Positions 1 to 7,050 are shown, counted from the stretch's first letter. The stretch is 8,612 nt of DNA from an uncultured Clostridia bacterium (GCA_934183045.1 CAKPRW010000062.1:1-8612); one strand, 5' to 3'. A program made the numbers and translations. The notes: generated by a model not told the origin, from the sequence alone.

Positions 1-32
1 CTATTATAGAAGTAATAGAATAGGATAGAAAA

Positions 33-692
33 ATGAAAAAAATAAAAGAATTTATAATAAAAGAATGGGTATGGATAATAGGGTTTATTTGTTTAATAGG
101 TTTTTTATTATTAGCAGAAGATGTATTTAATAAAGAAATTATGCAAGGTGATATTATAGGGTACAAATTGGTATCATATTTGTTAATATCTGATGCAATA
201 ACACCTATAGTAAAGGTTATTTCTAATTTTGGAAGTGCAACATTTTTAATAACATTAACAGTAATATTAATTATTGCAATAAAAAATAGAAAAATCGGAA
301 TATCAATTTTGTGTAATTTAGTCATAATAACAGGATTTAACTTGCTGTTAAAACATATTTTACAAAGACCAAGACCAACAGAATATAGAATAATAGATGA
401 AACTGGATATAGTTTCCCATCAGGTCATTCTATGATTAGCATGGCATTTTATGGTTATTTGGTATATTTAATATATAAAAATATAAAAAATAAGTACATT
501 AAATGGGGATTAATAGTAGTATTATCAATTTTAATTTGTAGTATTGGTATTAGTAGAATTTATTTAGGGGTTCACTATACAAGTGATGTTTTAGCTGGTT
601 TTATGATTTCAATTTTTTATTTAATTTTGTATATAAAAATATTTGAAAGGATAAATTCAGTAAAATCAACCAATACAAGCAAAATTAAGTAA
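33..692 (+). CDS. PAP2-family membrane phosphatase
   Basis: A 219-residue integral membrane protein of the type 2 phosphatidic acid phosphatase (PAP2) superfamily. All three signature motifs are visible: KX6RP at residues 107-115 (K107, R114, P115), PSGH at 129-132, and SRX5HX3D at 174-185 (S174, R175, H181, D185). In this family the two histidines and the aspartate form the active site, which removes phosphate from lipid phosphates such as undecaprenyl pyrophosphate, phosphatidic acid or phosphatidylglycerol phosphate; the motifs alone do not fix the substrate. Five to six hydrophobic segments are seen, near 11-29, 45-63, 68-84, 88-106, 133-148, 158-173 and 186-203, a typical layout. The length is normal for single-domain bacterial members. 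A weak purine-rich stretch (AGGATAG, near 22-28) precedes the ATG. Recycling of the undecaprenyl carrier is a plausible role but is inferred. Confidence 0.93.
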   Translation: MKKIKEFIIKEWVWIIGFICLIGFLLLAEDVFNKEIMQGDIIGYKLVSYLLISDAITPIVKVISNFGSATFLITLTVILIIAIKNRKIGISILCNLVIITGFNLLLKHILQRPRPTEYRIIDETGYSFPSGHSMISMAFYGYLVYLIYKNIKNKYIKWGLIVVLSILICSIGISRIYLGVHYTSDVLAGFMISIFYLILYIKIFERINSVKSTNTSKIK

Positions 693-725
693 TATAAAAT
701 TTTTGTAGAAATTTGAATTAGTTTG

Positions 726-734
726 TGATATAAT
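726..734 (+). promoter_or_regulatory. Extended -10 promoter upstream of the small membrane gene and cdaA
   Basis: A perfect TATAAT box at 729-734 is preceded by TG at the extended -10 position (TGaTATAAT). No good -35 hexamer lies at 17 bases (TAGAAA), as is usual for extended -10 promoters. It sits 37 bases before the ATG at 772 and would drive the small gene together with cdaA. Confidence 0.55.
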
Positions 735-771
735 CGAATATGAAAATAATATACTGAAAGGATGAAATGTA

Positions 772-921
772 ATGAGAAATAAAGATAATGTAGTAAAAGA
801 AAAAAAGAACAATAAACACTACGAAAAAGGACAAATATTTGTAAAAATAATGGCTGGATTTTTAGCATTAATGATGGTATTAGCAACAGGCGGATCACTA
901 ATATATGCATTAATGGCATAA
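772..921 (+). CDS. Small membrane protein, 49 aa, cotranscribed with cdaA
   Basis: A short gene encoding 49 residues. It has a good ribosome binding site (GAAAGGATG, near 756-764) before the ATG at 772. Residues 1-22 are strongly charged (many Lys, Asn and Glu), and residues 23-47 form a single hydrophobic helix ending almost at the C-terminus (GFLALMMVLATGGSLIYALM). That makes it a tail-anchored or single-pass membrane peptide with a basic cytoplasmic head. It ends 14 bases before the cdaA ATG, with the cdaA ribosome binding site overlapping its stop codon, so the two genes are almost certainly one transcript. The layout resembles the small DUF4044/Prli42 type of membrane peptide, but this is a resemblance in shape and I cannot confirm homology. 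A role next to the membrane-bound cyclase CdaA is possible from position only. Confidence 0.75.
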   Translation: MRNKDNVVKEKKNNKHYEKGQIFVKIMAGFLALMMVLATGGSLIYALMA

Positions 922-935
922 AAGGAGAAAAAAAT

Positions 936-1880
936 ATGGTAATTAATTTAGGTATGAATTGGGAAAATTTTTTTACAGAAAATATATTAGGATATATTAA
1001 AAATTTACAATCTAACCCATTTGAACTAGTTACTTTAATAATAGACCTAACAATTGTTATATTTTTATTATATTGTTTTGTTAGAGTAGTAAAAGGTTCG
1101 AGAGCATGGCAATTAATAAAAGGAATAGTTTTATTAGTTCTTGCTACATGGGTTAGTGGACTATTTAATTTAAGAATTTTAAATTGGATTTTAACAGGAA
1201 TAATGAATTTAGGGGTAATTGCAATAATTGTAATATTCCAACCAGAATTAAGAAGAGGTTTGGAACAATTAGGGACAAATAAATTAACTAAGTTTTTTGG
1301 AATTGATAAAGATTTATCAACTAAAACAAAAGAAGATATTTATAAAATTGTAATTGCTGCTACAGAATTATCTAAAACAAAAACGGGTGCGTTGATTGTA
1401 ATTGAAAGAGATATAAAAATACAAGATATAATTGCAACTGGAATACCAATGAATGCTGATGTTTCACCACAATTGTTAGTTAATATCTTTGAACCAAAAA
1501 CACCTTTACATGATGGGGCTGTTATTATATCTGGAAACAAAATTGCAGCAGCTGCATGTGTGTTACCATTAGCTGATGATAAAGATATAGCAAAAGAATT
1601 AGGAACTAGACATAGAGCTGGAATAGGTATATCTAAAGAATCAGATAGTATAGTTGTTATAGTATCTGAAGAAACAGGAAAAATATCTATTGCAAAAGAT
1701 GGAACATTAATTGCAGATTTAAGAGAAGATGTATTAAAGAAAATATTAATAAGTAATATTGTAACTAAAAGATTTGCAGTAGAAAAAAAGGAAAGAAAAG
1801 ATACTTTAAAAAGAATAAAAGAAAAAAGAAAAGAGATTATGCAAGAAGAAAAAATAGAAAATAATGAGAAAAATAATTAA
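936..1880 (+). CDS. cdaA: Diadenylate cyclase CdaA (c-di-AMP synthase)
   Basis: Membrane-bound diadenylate cyclase of 314 residues. It condenses two ATP into cyclic di-AMP, the messenger that controls potassium and osmolyte uptake and cell-wall balance in Gram-positive bacteria. Three N-terminal membrane helices lie near 32-50, 60-78 and 84-100. The DAC catalytic domain follows at about 105-275 and contains the two hallmark motifs: DGA at 193-195 (within LHDGAVII) and RHR at 225-227 (within GTRHRAGIG). The C-terminal 35 residues are very Lys/Glu rich and probably coiled or disordered. The start at 936 is chosen because AAAGGAG (920-926) lies nine bases upstream; Met7 (954) is an alternative without such a site. 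In most Bacillota cdaA is followed by cdaR (ybbR) and glmM. Here neither is present; a hairpin and truA follow instead, so the usual regulator must be encoded elsewhere or be missing. Confidence 0.96.
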   Translation: MVINLGMNWENFFTENILGYIKNLQSNPFELVTLIIDLTIVIFLLYCFVRVVKGSRAWQLIKGIVLLVLATWVSGLFNLRILNWILTGIMNLGVIAIIVIFQPELRRGLEQLGTNKLTKFFGIDKDLSTKTKEDIYKIVIAATELSKTKTGALIVIERDIKIQDIIATGIPMNADVSPQLLVNIFEPKTPLHDGAVIISGNKIAAAACVLPLADDKDIAKELGTRHRAGIGISKESDSIVVIVSEETGKISIAKDGTLIADLREDVLKKILISNIVTKRFAVEKKERKDTLKRIKEKRKEIMQEEKIENNEKNN

Positions 1881-1905
1881 AAGTCGCAGAGTTGCGACTT
1901 TTAAT
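1876..1905 (+). terminator. Hairpin after cdaA, probable terminator or attenuator
   Basis: A perfect 13-bp stem (1876-1888 with 1893-1905, core AAGTCGCA/TGCGACTT) with a GAGT loop overlaps the cdaA stop codon. The T-rich side lies within the 3' arm and is followed by AAATA rather than a long T run, so termination may be partial. Because the truA start codon is only 36 bases further on and no clear promoter fits between them, some read-through into truA is likely. Confidence 0.65.
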
Positions 1906-1941
1906 AAATATAAGAGGCTAAAAATGAATGGAGAATAAGAT

Positions 1942-2680
1942 ATGAGAAACATTAAACTAACAATAGAATATGATGGAAAAGATTTTAATGGATGGCAAAA
2001 ACAACCGGACAAACTTAACATTCAAGGAACAATAGAAAAAGCAATAGAACAAATAACAGGTGAAAAAATCGAATTGATGGCTTCAGGCAGAACAGATAGG
2101 GGAGTGCATGCATTACGGACAAGTAGCAAATTTTAAAACAAATTCTAATATACCTATTGATAAATTTCCGATTGCTATAAATACAAACTTAAAAAAATCA
2201 ATATTAATAAAATCAGCAGAAGAAGTTGACGAAAGATTTCATAGTAGACTAACTTGCAAAAAGAAAACATATAGATATGTTATAAATAATTCAAAATATG
2301 GAACAGCAATATATAGAAATTTAGAAACACATATACCAATGAAATTGAATATTGAAAAAATGCAACAAGCTGTAAAGTTCTTTGAAGGAGAACATGATTT
2401 TAAAGCATTTAGAGCAAGTGGTACTAGTAGCAAAAGTAGTGTAAGAACTATATATAAAGCTGAAGTTATACAAATGCCAGAAGATAAAATATGGATCGAA
2501 TTAACAGGAAATGGATTTTTGTATAACATGATTCGAATAATAGCAGGAACTTTAGTAGATGTTGGATTAGAAAAAATAGAACCAAATGATATAGAAAAAA
2601 TAATAGAATCCAAAAAAAGAGAAAATGCTGGTAAAACATTACCACCTCAAGGGCTATTTTTAGTAAAGGTTGATTATTAA
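1942..2680 (+). CDS. truA: tRNA pseudouridine(38-40) synthase TruA, interrupted by a +1 frameshift
   Basis: TruA converts uridines 38, 39 and 40 in the anticodon arm of many tRNAs to pseudouridine. The N-terminal part (1942 to the frame break) shows the family start IEYDGKDFNGWQKQP and the catalytic motif GRTDRGVH with Asp52. At codon 59 the frame breaks: in-frame reading gives CGG (2116-2118) and stops at 2134-2136. Skipping the C at 2116 continues with GGA CAA GTA GCA AAT, giving the conserved GQVANFKT block and then the whole C-terminal domain (RLTCKKKTYRYV, EHDFKAFRASG, NGFLYNMIRIIAGTLVDVG). The joined protein would be 245 residues, a normal TruA length, and I see no other lesion. The start is set by GGAG at 1930-1933, eight bases before the ATG. 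Translation could be by programmed or tolerated +1 shifting. The alternatives are a recent inactivating insertion or a sequencing error. Confidence 0.9.
2113..2119 (+). other. Candidate +1 recoding site in truA (TTA CGG A)
   Basis: At this place the upstream TruA frame reads TTA CGG ACA, and the downstream TruA frame reads GGA CAA. Skipping the C at 2116 joins the two exactly, giving Leu58-Gly59 and no missing or extra residue relative to the family pattern GVHA-x-GQVA. The same pattern (ATA CGG A) marks the frame break in bofA at 7831-7837. Confidence 0.6.
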
Positions 2681-2743
2681 TTATATAGTAACAATAAAAT
2701 ATGTAAAGCATAAAATATAGTAAAAATGAAAAGGAGAATGGAT

Positions 2744-3265
2744 ATGAATAATTTACTTATATTTTTTGCTTTGCCTATTGCAACAATAATAATTTCAATC
2801 GCTTTACAAAAAATACTTAAATGTCCTCCATTAGTTGCTGCAATTGTATTTGCAATATTTCTAATTGTAACATTTGTAGTAAATAACTTAAATTTCTTAA
2901 TTGCAACTATTGTATATACTATAATTAGTTTTATCACAGCAGCAATAGTATGTTTAATATGTAGAATATTAAGAAGATTAGAAGGAAGAAATAGCAATTG
3001 TAATCAATGTAGTAACAATTCGGTAGCTTCAACAAATAACAATAGAATTTTGACAATTGATGGAGATTTTTCGAATGATAATAATGGAGTAATTACATTA
3101 AATTCTGTAAATAATAATACAAATAGTAATAACTGTAATTGCAGATGTAATTGTAATAATAATTCTAATTCAAACAATGATTTTAGTGCAAGAATTAATG
3201 TTATTCCTAATTCAGACACAAATGGAAGAACAGGATGTTTGTGTGGGAATTTTAGAAGAAGATAA
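2744..3265 (+). CDS. DUF2651-like membrane protein with Asn/Cys-rich tail
   Basis: A 173-residue protein. The first ~85 residues hold three hydrophobic helices (beginning LLIFFALPIATIIISIALQ, then PLVAAIVFAIFLIVTFVV, then a helix ending near CLICRIL) and recall the DUF2651 (YbeF-type) family of small Bacillota membrane proteins; this match is from memory of the pattern and is moderate. The remaining ~85 residues are low complexity, rich in Asn and Ser, with a Cys-dense stretch (CNCRCNC) and a Cys/Arg-rich end (GCLCGNFRRR). I choose the start at 2744 because the ribosome binding site AAGGAGA (2731-2737) lies just before it; an upstream in-frame ATG at 2726 would place that site inside the gene. 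No function is known to me. The gene stands alone between truA and a strong terminator. Confidence 0.78.
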   Translation: MNNLLIFFALPIATIIISIALQKILKCPPLVAAIVFAIFLIVTFVVNNLNFLIATIVYTIISFITAAIVCLICRILRRLEGRNSNCNQCSNNSVASTNNNRILTIDGDFSNDNNGVITLNSVNNNTNSNNCNCRCNCNNNSNSNNDFSARINVIPNSDTNGRTGCLCGNFRRR

Positions 3266-3347
3266 AATAAACATATTATAGATATATTTTATATTTTGTT
3301 ATAAAATAATCACTTTGTAAAAAATTAAAATTATTATTGATTAAGTC

Positions 3348-3379
3348 AAAATCCGAATATAGAAATATATTCGGATTTT
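3348..3379. terminator. Rho-independent terminator with GAAA tetraloop
   Basis: A perfect 14-bp stem closes on a GAAA tetraloop (outer arms 3348-3360 and 3367-3379, plus the A3361-T3366 pair; core AATCCGAATAT/ATATTCGGATT). It is followed by TTTTATA on the plus strand and gives TTTTGACTT on the minus strand. It lies between two convergent genes, the DUF2651-like gene and the minus-strand 68-residue gene, and could stop both. Confidence 0.85.
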
Positions 3380-3415
3380 ATAATATGAAATTCTTGATAA
3401 AATGTAAATTAAGAA

Positions 3416-3622
3416 TTACTTAAGTTTCAAAAAATTATCTTGTAGATCAAGTAGTTTTTTGATTTTTATAGAAGCTCCATACTTTGGAACATCTACAACT
3501 AAAATGACAAGTCCTCTGTAATAACGCCTCCGGATATAAAAACCATAATTATTAATGGTTTTTGATATCTGTGATTCATGTTCTTGTGCACATACAATAC
3601 GTATGGTCTTTTTAAGTCTCAT
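3416..3622 (-). CDS. Unknown 68-aa protein
   Basis: A 68-residue protein I do not recognise. It is preceded by a strong ribosome binding site (GAAAGGAG read on the minus strand, seven to eight bases before the ATG), which makes it a real gene. The residue pattern suggests alternating strands and helices: strand 5-12 (KTIRIVCA), helix 14-26, strand 28-32 with a basic run RRRYYR at 31-36, a very hydrophobic strand 38-45 (LVILVVDV), then a Lys-rich helix 50-68. This could be a small ferredoxin-like fold, but that is a guess. Its codon use differs from its neighbours: it contains CGT, CGG and AGG arginine codons side by side (residues 31-33) and several ATC/GTC codons, which hints at a different origin. 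Its CGG codon (3530-3532) is the only in-frame CGG in the window not located at a frame break. Confidence 0.65.
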   Translation of the reverse strand: MRLKKTIRIVCAQEHESQISKTINNYGFYIRRRYYRGLVILVVDVPKYGASIKIKKLLDLQDNFLKLK

Positions 3623-3702
3623 AATATCTCCTTTCTTACAATTGTAATATACGGAAACAACAGTTATCTATATAATATATGACTAGATATAAAAAATATG
3701 CA

Positions 3703-3731
3703 TTGAAAAAATTAATAAAATATGTTATTAT
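3703..3731 (+). promoter_or_regulatory. Promoter of the exporter gene
   Basis: TTGAAA (3703-3708) and TATTAT (3726-3731) are spaced by exactly 17 bases, close to the housekeeping sigma consensus. The expected start point is about 25 bases before the ATG at 3762, leaving a short leader with AAAGGA (3748-3753) as ribosome binding site. The short leader leaves no room for a riboswitch. Confidence 0.65.
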
Positions 3732-3761
3732 AGTATAGTTAAAAATGAAAGGAAAAAAGAA

Positions 3762-4616
3762 ATGTTAGAAATAATAGAAGAAACATTAATTGATTCAATA
3801 AAATTATTACCATTTTTATTTATTACATATTTAATAATGGAATATATAGAACATAAAACAAATAAGCATTCAAAAAATACTATAAGAAAATCAGGAAAGT
3901 TTGGACCATTAGTAGGAAGTTTTTTAGGAATATTTCCACAATGTGGTTTTTCAGTTTCAGCAACTAATTTATATTCAGCAAGAGTAATTACATTAGGTAC
4001 ATTAATTGCGGTTTATTTATCTACATCAGATGAAATGTTGCCAATTTTTATATCAGAATCAGTTCCTGTTGCAGTTATATTAAAAATTTTATTAATAAAA
4101 TTTTTAGTTGGACTTATTGCTGGATTTATAGTTGATTTTGTTTTAAGATTTATAAACAAAAATAAAGTTGAAGAAGAAAAAATAATAGATTTATGCGAAA
4201 AGGAACATTGTCATTGTGAACATGGAATTGTTAAATCAGCATTTAAGCATACTATAAATATCGTATTATTTATAATTTTGATTTCTTTAATAATAAATAT
4301 TCTTATATATTGTATAGGGGAAGATACAATTGCAGGATTTTTACAAAATAAACCTATAATGGGTCCAGTAATATCTGGTTTGATAGGATTAATACCAAAT
4401 TGTGCATCATCTGTAATTATAACTCAAATGTATTTAGAAAATGTTATATCTTTTTCTACTTTGATCTCTGGATTATTAGTTGGAGCAGGGGTAGGACTAG
4501 CTGTACTATTTAAAACTAATAAAGGTATAAAAGAAAATATTAAAATTTTATGTGTATTATATTTAATTGGTGTTATTGCAGGAATTGTAATTGGATTGTT
4601 AGGAATTACTGTATAA
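3762..4616 (+). CDS. Putative metal/arsenic exporter, ArsP_2-type permease
   Basis: A 284-residue polytopic membrane protein resembling the ArsP_2 family of putative heavy-metal exporters (some members are annotated as arsenic efflux proteins or putative manganese transporters). About eight hydrophobic helices form two halves with a visible internal repeat: GPLVGSFLGIFPQCGFSV at 48-65 and GPVISGLIGLIPNCASSV at 201-218, each with a Pro-x-Cys in a membrane segment, which are candidate substrate-binding cysteines. The first half continues with LGTLIAVYLSTSDEMLP (78-94), a family hallmark as I know it. The halves are joined by a hydrophilic loop with C145 and a His/Cys cluster, HCHCEH at 149-154, fit for binding a soft or transition metal. 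It stands alone with its own promoter, divergent from the 68-residue gene and convergent with the ATPase gene. The substrate is not settled by sequence. Confidence 0.82.
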   Translation: MLEIIEETLIDSIKLLPFLFITYLIMEYIEHKTNKHSKNTIRKSGKFGPLVGSFLGIFPQCGFSVSATNLYSARVITLGTLIAVYLSTSDEMLPIFISESVPVAVILKILLIKFLVGLIAGFIVDFVLRFINKNKVEEEKIIDLCEKEHCHCEHGIVKSAFKHTINIVLFIILISLIINILIYCIGEDTIAGFLQNKPIMGPVISGLIGLIPNCASSVIITQMYLENVISFSTLISGLLVGAGVGLAVLFKTNKGIKENIKILCVLYLIGVIAGIVIGLLGITV

Positions 4617-4624
4617 AATATATA

Positions 4625-4662
4625 AAAAATAAAAAGTTCATTTATATGAACTTTTTATTTTT
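4625..4662. terminator. Bidirectional terminator between exporter and VirD4-like gene
   Basis: A perfect 17-bp stem (4625-4641 with 4646-4662) with a TTAT loop; the inner core is AAAAAGTTCAT/ATGAACTTTTT. Both arms end in A/T runs, so each strand yields a U tract. It lies between two convergent genes and can serve both. Confidence 0.85.
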
Positions 4663-4670
4663 GGTTAAAA

Positions 4671-7013
4671 TTATTTTTTATTAAAAGGTTTCTTTTTGAT
4701 ATCTACTACAATTGCATCTTCATTATCAAATAAATATTTTGAATCTGTTATATCTGTTTGGACAGGGTTATATTCGTCATTTTCATCTCTAAAACTAACA
4801 TTTTTAAAATCAAATTTCTTCTTTCCTAAACCAGCTGGATCATTATCATCTTCTGTTGCAGTAGTAACTCCATCTGAGTATTTACCAAAATCAAAGTGTT
4901 TTAATTTATGTGGTTCTTTATATTTAGATTCTAAGTAATTTAATTTAGCTGGACCAATCATAGGTTTTCCGTTACTGCCACGAATCTTATATGCACAATC
5001 TCTACTAGTAAATGTTTGTAATTTGCCAGGTTTAAAGTATTTAACAAATTCCCATTTTACATTACCATATTTCTTGTCATATTCCATTTTTTCCATGTCC
5101 ATACTGTTAGAATATACCCATTCTCTTCTTGTACCAAATTCATCTGACCACCACTCTAATTCTTCGATAGAACCTCCACCAGTAAAGATTTTATTTGCAC
5201 AGTTAGATAAAATTGTATTTCTGTAATTTTCTTTTAGTTCAGGAGTTTCTAGTTGTGAAAGTGTTTGAGAAGATATCATAGTTCCAATTTTATATTTTCT
5301 ATACATAGTAAAAATTGCTTCTGTTTCTTTACAAACAAAGTCTGGAAATTCATCAATATATAAGAAATGCGGAATTCTAGAAGTTTCATTTCCAGGTCTT
5401 CTAAATACAGCATTTTGCATTGTGATTAAGAAGAATAAACCAAAGGCTCTGTGGCTAGAAGCACCTAAATCTCCTCTTCTTGTACAAATGAAAGTAATTT
5501 CTCCTTCATTAAGAGCTTTATCAAGGTCTAAATTATTATGTCTGTTACACAAAATATTTTTTACTCCAGGAATTCTAAGTAGGTTGTCTAATTGAGTGAT
5601 TGTTGCAAATAAATATCTTTCTATGCTACTTTTTCCAGGAGCATCATGATAAAAGTTTTTCTTAAAGTATGTAAGTTGTATACTGTATTTTTCTCTTAGA
5701 TTTTCATCATGTGCCATTATTTCACACATTTTTTCGATTAAATCGAAATTAGTAAACATTTTTAACATATCATCCATATTAGGAAGTGTTCCTTCATGCA
5801 TTCTAGGATACATTTCTTTTAAGATCATAGCTAAGTTTTCAATAGCTTGCATTGTCATATCGTCTCTATATGCTTCGCCAATATCATCATGTGTTATACG
5901 ATACATTGCTTTTAATGCTGATGATATAGTAATTGCTATTTTTGAAGGATCATCATACACAAAAGGATTTAATCCTATTGAGGTTGTGTTTGAAGGATCA
6001 ATTATATTATATGTTATATTAAAGTTTTCACATACATCCATCATATGATTTATAACCTCTATGTCAGGAGACATTAGTGTTAAACCAAGATTTTTATATA
6101 CAATATCATTTCCTAAATTGCCTAAAATGAATTTTTTAAAATATGTTTTAAATATATCTTCTTTACCAGTAATTGGTGATAACATATTTAATGAAAAGTT
6201 ATTATTCATGTAGTCATTATCATATGGAGCATTTATATAAGCAATTCTTGTTTTTAATGCTGTAAATCCTAATTCTTTAGAAGCTTCTCTAAAGAAAAAT
6301 TTCTTTTCTAAATCTCTTGCAATAATTGGTTCAAATACTAATGAAGTTTTTCCAGAACCAGATCCACCACATACAAATGTTGATTGGTATCTTGAAGTTT
6401 CAGGAATTGTAATGCTTTTTCCACTTTCATTATCATTACCGAAATAAACTTCACAAGTATATGGGCCTAATCCATCTTTTTTAGTTGATAAATCGATTCC
6501 ACTATAATCCCAGATAGAACGAGTTTTATCTTTACTATCATTAACGTCAAAATATAACCATTTAAATAATGGGAATACTGTAGTTAGTGGTAAATATAGT
6601 GAGATACTTACAAATGCTGGAGTGACTAAATCTGAAAATTCAGTTATAAGTGTTGTATAATTTGGTACTGATAATAATAACAACCAAGCTCCTGCATTAA
6701 GCCATTGAGTAAACATTGATATTGTTATGATATATAATCCTATTACATATAAATAAAATAGAGTAACTTTTTGTTTCTTTGAAGTTGCAAACTTTGAAGG
6801 ACCAGAAAATAAGAATGCGAATATAGGACATGCTAAAGCAAGTGTATATTGAATTGGTCCCCAATAAGAATAAGATACTCCAGTAAAGATCATTAATAAT
6901 ATTTCTACGATTCTGTCTACTGCTAGATATACAGTTATAAGTGTTAAAACGTAAGTTGCGAAAGTATTTCTATCGGTATTTAATTTTTTCAGAAATTTAT
7001 CTATATATTTCAT
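4671..7013 (-). CDS. VirD4/TraG-like type IV coupling-protein ATPase
   Basis: A 780-residue membrane ATPase of the VirD4/TraG (TraM-recognition) group, hexameric motors that couple DNA or proteins to type IV secretion channels. The N-terminal ~155 residues contain about four hydrophobic helices (near 18-44, 54-70, 84-101, 108-150). The motor domain has Walker A GGSGSGKTS at 216-224, Walker B LYIDE at 551-555 and the downstream SSQTLSQL (581-588) typical of these ATPases. An all-helical insert, as in coupling proteins, probably lies at about 375-475. The last 70 residues are acidic then basic and likely disordered. The start is supported by GAAAGGA upstream and by a good promoter. No relaxase, VirB4, integrase or other conjugation gene is visible; the gene sits alone between housekeeping genes. 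It has no frame break, and the few CGN codons I found are CGT. Confidence 0.9.
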   Translation of the reverse strand: MKYIDKFLKKLNTDRNTFATYVLTLITVYLAVDRIVEILLMIFTGVSYSYWGPIQYTLALACPIFAFLFSGPSKFATSKKQKVTLFYLYVIGLYIITISMFTQWLNAGAWLLLLSVPNYTTLITEFSDLVTPAFVSISLYLPLTTVFPLFKWLYFDVNDSKDKTRSIWDYSGIDLSTKKDGLGPYTCEVYFGNDNESGKSITIPETSRYQSTFVCGGSGSGKTSLVFEPIIARDLEKKFFFREASKELGFTALKTRIAYINAPYDNDYMNNNFSLNMLSPITGKEDIFKTYFKKFILGNLGNDIVYKNLGLTLMSPDIEVINHMMDVCENFNITYNIIDPSNTTSIGLNPFVYDDPSKIAITISSALKAMYRITHDDIGEAYRDDMTMQAIENLAMILKEMYPRMHEGTLPNMDDMLKMFTNFDLIEKMCEIMAHDENLREKYSIQLTYFKKNFYHDAPGKSSIERYLFATITQLDNLLRIPGVKNILCNRHNNLDLDKALNEGEITFICTRRGDLGASSHRAFGLFFLITMQNAVFRRPGNETSRIPHFLYIDEFPDFVCKETEAIFTMYRKYKIGTMISSQTLSQLETPELKENYRNTILSNCANKIFTGGGSIEELEWWSDEFGTRREWVYSNSMDMEKMEYDKKYGNVKWEFVKYFKPGKLQTFTSRDCAYKIRGSNGKPMIGPAKLNYLESKYKEPHKLKHFDFGKYSDGVTTATEDDNDPAGLGKKKFDFKNVSFRDENDEYNPVQTDITDSKYLFDNEDAIVVDIKKKPFNKK

Positions 7014-7050
7014 TTAAATAGTCCTTTCAATTCATAAATATTCCATATAT

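Noticed and set aside
1340..1540. Open frame antisense to cdaA
   Set aside because: It lies wholly within the conserved catalytic domain, has no ribosome binding site of note and encodes no recognisable pattern; a shadow of the real gene.
2098..2119. prfB-like stimulatory Shine-Dalgarno element for the truA shift
   Set aside because: AGGGG lies about 13 bases before the CGG, whereas the prfB element sits about three bases from its slip site. Nothing equivalent is present before the bofA site.
2108..2680. A separate second gene starting at ATG 2108, with AGGGGAG just upstream
   Set aside because: The purine-rich stretch encodes the conserved TruA residues Asp-Arg-Gly and lies very close to the ATG. 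The product would lack the catalytic Asp and the N-terminal half. A single frameshifted truA explains everything better, though internal initiation cannot be excluded.
2239..2711. Open frames antisense to truA and the following spacer
   Set aside because: Hydrophobic, Phe/Leu/Ile-rich translations typical of the complement of A-rich coding DNA, without start signals.
3284..3309. AT-only inverted repeat after the DUF2651-like gene
   Set aside because: A nine-base A-T stem with no T run. The stronger GC-containing hairpin at 3348-3379 is the obvious terminator, and such repeats are common by chance in this composition.
3623..3761. A metal-responsive riboswitch (such as yybP-ykoY) before the exporter
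   Set aside because: The promoter leaves a leader of only about 25 bases, with no conserved riboswitch core visible.
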